From contig CM076848.1 in the NCBI GenBank assembly GCA_039519185.1, positions 121,031,989-121,095,988 of the forward strand: a stretch of 64,000 nucleotides of DNA, given 5' to 3'. A program made the position numbers and the translations under genes. A model generated the notes under the pieces. It did not search any database, was not told the DNA's origin, and worked only from the letters and a program-made list of their open reading frames with translations. The stretch is from Astragalus membranaceus (lineage: Eukaryota; Streptophyta; Magnoliopsida; Fabales; Fabaceae). Positions 63,602-64,000 of the stretch are shown one piece after another (the stretch's first letter is position 1; each line of letters opens with the position of its first letter).

Positions 63602-64000
63602 TTACTGAAAGAGATATGGATATTGATTGCGCATGTCTTCTTCCAGTTCCCAGGTAGCCTCCTCGATTGAGAATCCATCCCAGACTACTTTGATAATAGG
63701 AATAGTCCTTGACCGTAGCGTCTTCTCGCCACGCTCCAAGATGTAGCTAGGATGAGGTTGGAATGACAAATCCGGTTGCAGGTCAATGGTATCAACACTC
63801 AACGGTTGGTGCAGATCAGGAACATACTTCCTCAACTGAGACACGTGGAACACATCATGGAGGTTTGATAGTGCCGGAGACAATGCGAGGCGATAGGCAA
63901 CTGGCCCAATCCGCTCGATGATTTGGAAAGGTCCAACATATCGAGGACTGAGCTTTTTCGCTCGCAAGGCTCTCCCAGTGCCTATGGTTGGAGAAACTTT
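63602..64000 (-). CDS. C-terminal Pol of T6: integrase C-terminus and chromodomain (partial)
   Basis: The frame enters at 64000 and stops at 63602. It reads LSPRYVGPFQIIERIGPVAYR, LHDVFHVSQLRKYVPD, then a chromodomain (IKVVWDGFSIEEATWELEED). It closely resembles the same parts of T1 and T3. The upstream part is outside the window, so intactness cannot be judged. Confidence 0.88.
   Translation of the reverse strand, partial: KVSPTIGTGRALRAKKLSPRYVGPFQIIERIGPVAYRLALSPALSNLHDVFHVSQLRKYVPDLHQPLSVDTIDLQPDLSFQPHPSYILERGEKTLRSRTIPIIKVVWDGFSIEEATWELEEDMRNQYPYLFQ

Larger units (their letters stand above)
61128..64000 (-). mobile_element. Ty3/gypsy chromovirus T6 (T1-like family), runs off window
   Basis: Minus-strand element inserted in CACTA2: 3' LTR 61128-63552, polypurine tract, and the end of Pol from 63602 to the window edge. 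The 5 bp before the LTR are GCATA; the partner copy would lie right of the window. Its LTR shares with T1 the CGCACGACCCGTGCG palindrome pairs and overall order but is clearly diverged. Confidence 0.88.

Overview
The window is plant nuclear DNA made almost entirely of nested transposable elements. Plant origin is shown by chromodomain Ty3/gypsy elements with LTRs over 2 kb and initiator-Met tRNA primer sites, Athila- and Tat-type Ty3/gypsy remnants, TNP2-type CACTA transposons, and a plant L1-type LINE ORF1. A large-genome eudicot, possibly a legume, fits, but the species cannot be read from the sequence. I found no intact host gene, no rRNA or tRNA gene and no CRISPR array. The only host-derived coding sequence is one exon-sized piece of a ribose-phosphate pyrophosphokinase gene (about 60546-60650) inside a CACTA element.

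Layout, left to right. (1) 1-5556: minus-strand Tekay-like chromovirus sequence (T1) in which one LTR (1358-3723) has gag on one side and the end of pol on the other. (2) 5557-13046: plus-strand chromovirus T2 with an intact 1453-aa Gag-Pol but a 5' LTR cut to 416 bp. (3) 13047-15203: an LTR of the same family, inverted against T2's 3' LTR. (4) 15204-16647: the 3' part of a cousin LTR. (5) 16648-45785: a decayed CACTA transposon (CACTA1; left end not visible) with a TNP2 transposase pseudogene and a second gene ending in a Ulp1/C48 cysteine protease. It was split by three insertions with perfect 5-bp target duplications: T3 (17068-25885, minus, intact), T4 (27464-37307, plus, intact) and solo LTR S1 (40765-43455). 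(6) 45786-53693: a minus-strand Athila remnant, split by solo LTR S2 (48268-51014). CACTA1 sits in its integrase. (7) 53694-58865: a minus-strand Tat-like remnant, split by a 2.1-kb LINE copy that has ORF1 only. (8) 59641-59829: a LINE endonuclease fragment interrupted by a second CACTA (CACTA2, from 59830), which carries the captured exon. (9) 61128-64000: another minus-strand chromovirus (T6) that runs off the window.

Inferred order of events: Tat is probably oldest, then Athila, then CACTA1, then the chromoviruses. The two LTRs of T3 differ at about 20 of 2118 positions and those of T4 at about 30 of 2667 (counts by eye), so both insertions are recent. T2, T3 and T4 each have an uninterrupted Gag-Pol frame. 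T3 and T4 also have both LTRs, primer site and polypurine tract, so they look potentially autonomous apart from some unusual residues noted below.

The most interesting pattern is inside the LTRs. Five minus-strand copies, which are diverged families, each have a consensus splice donor (GTGAGT) and, 1.1-1.5 kb downstream in transcript sense, a U-rich TTTxCAG-type acceptor. These bracket a variable block packed with short palindromes and tandem hairpin units. The plus-strand family has a weaker counterpart. I propose a conserved leader intron in the LTR that would remove this structured block. This is inference and needs RNA evidence.
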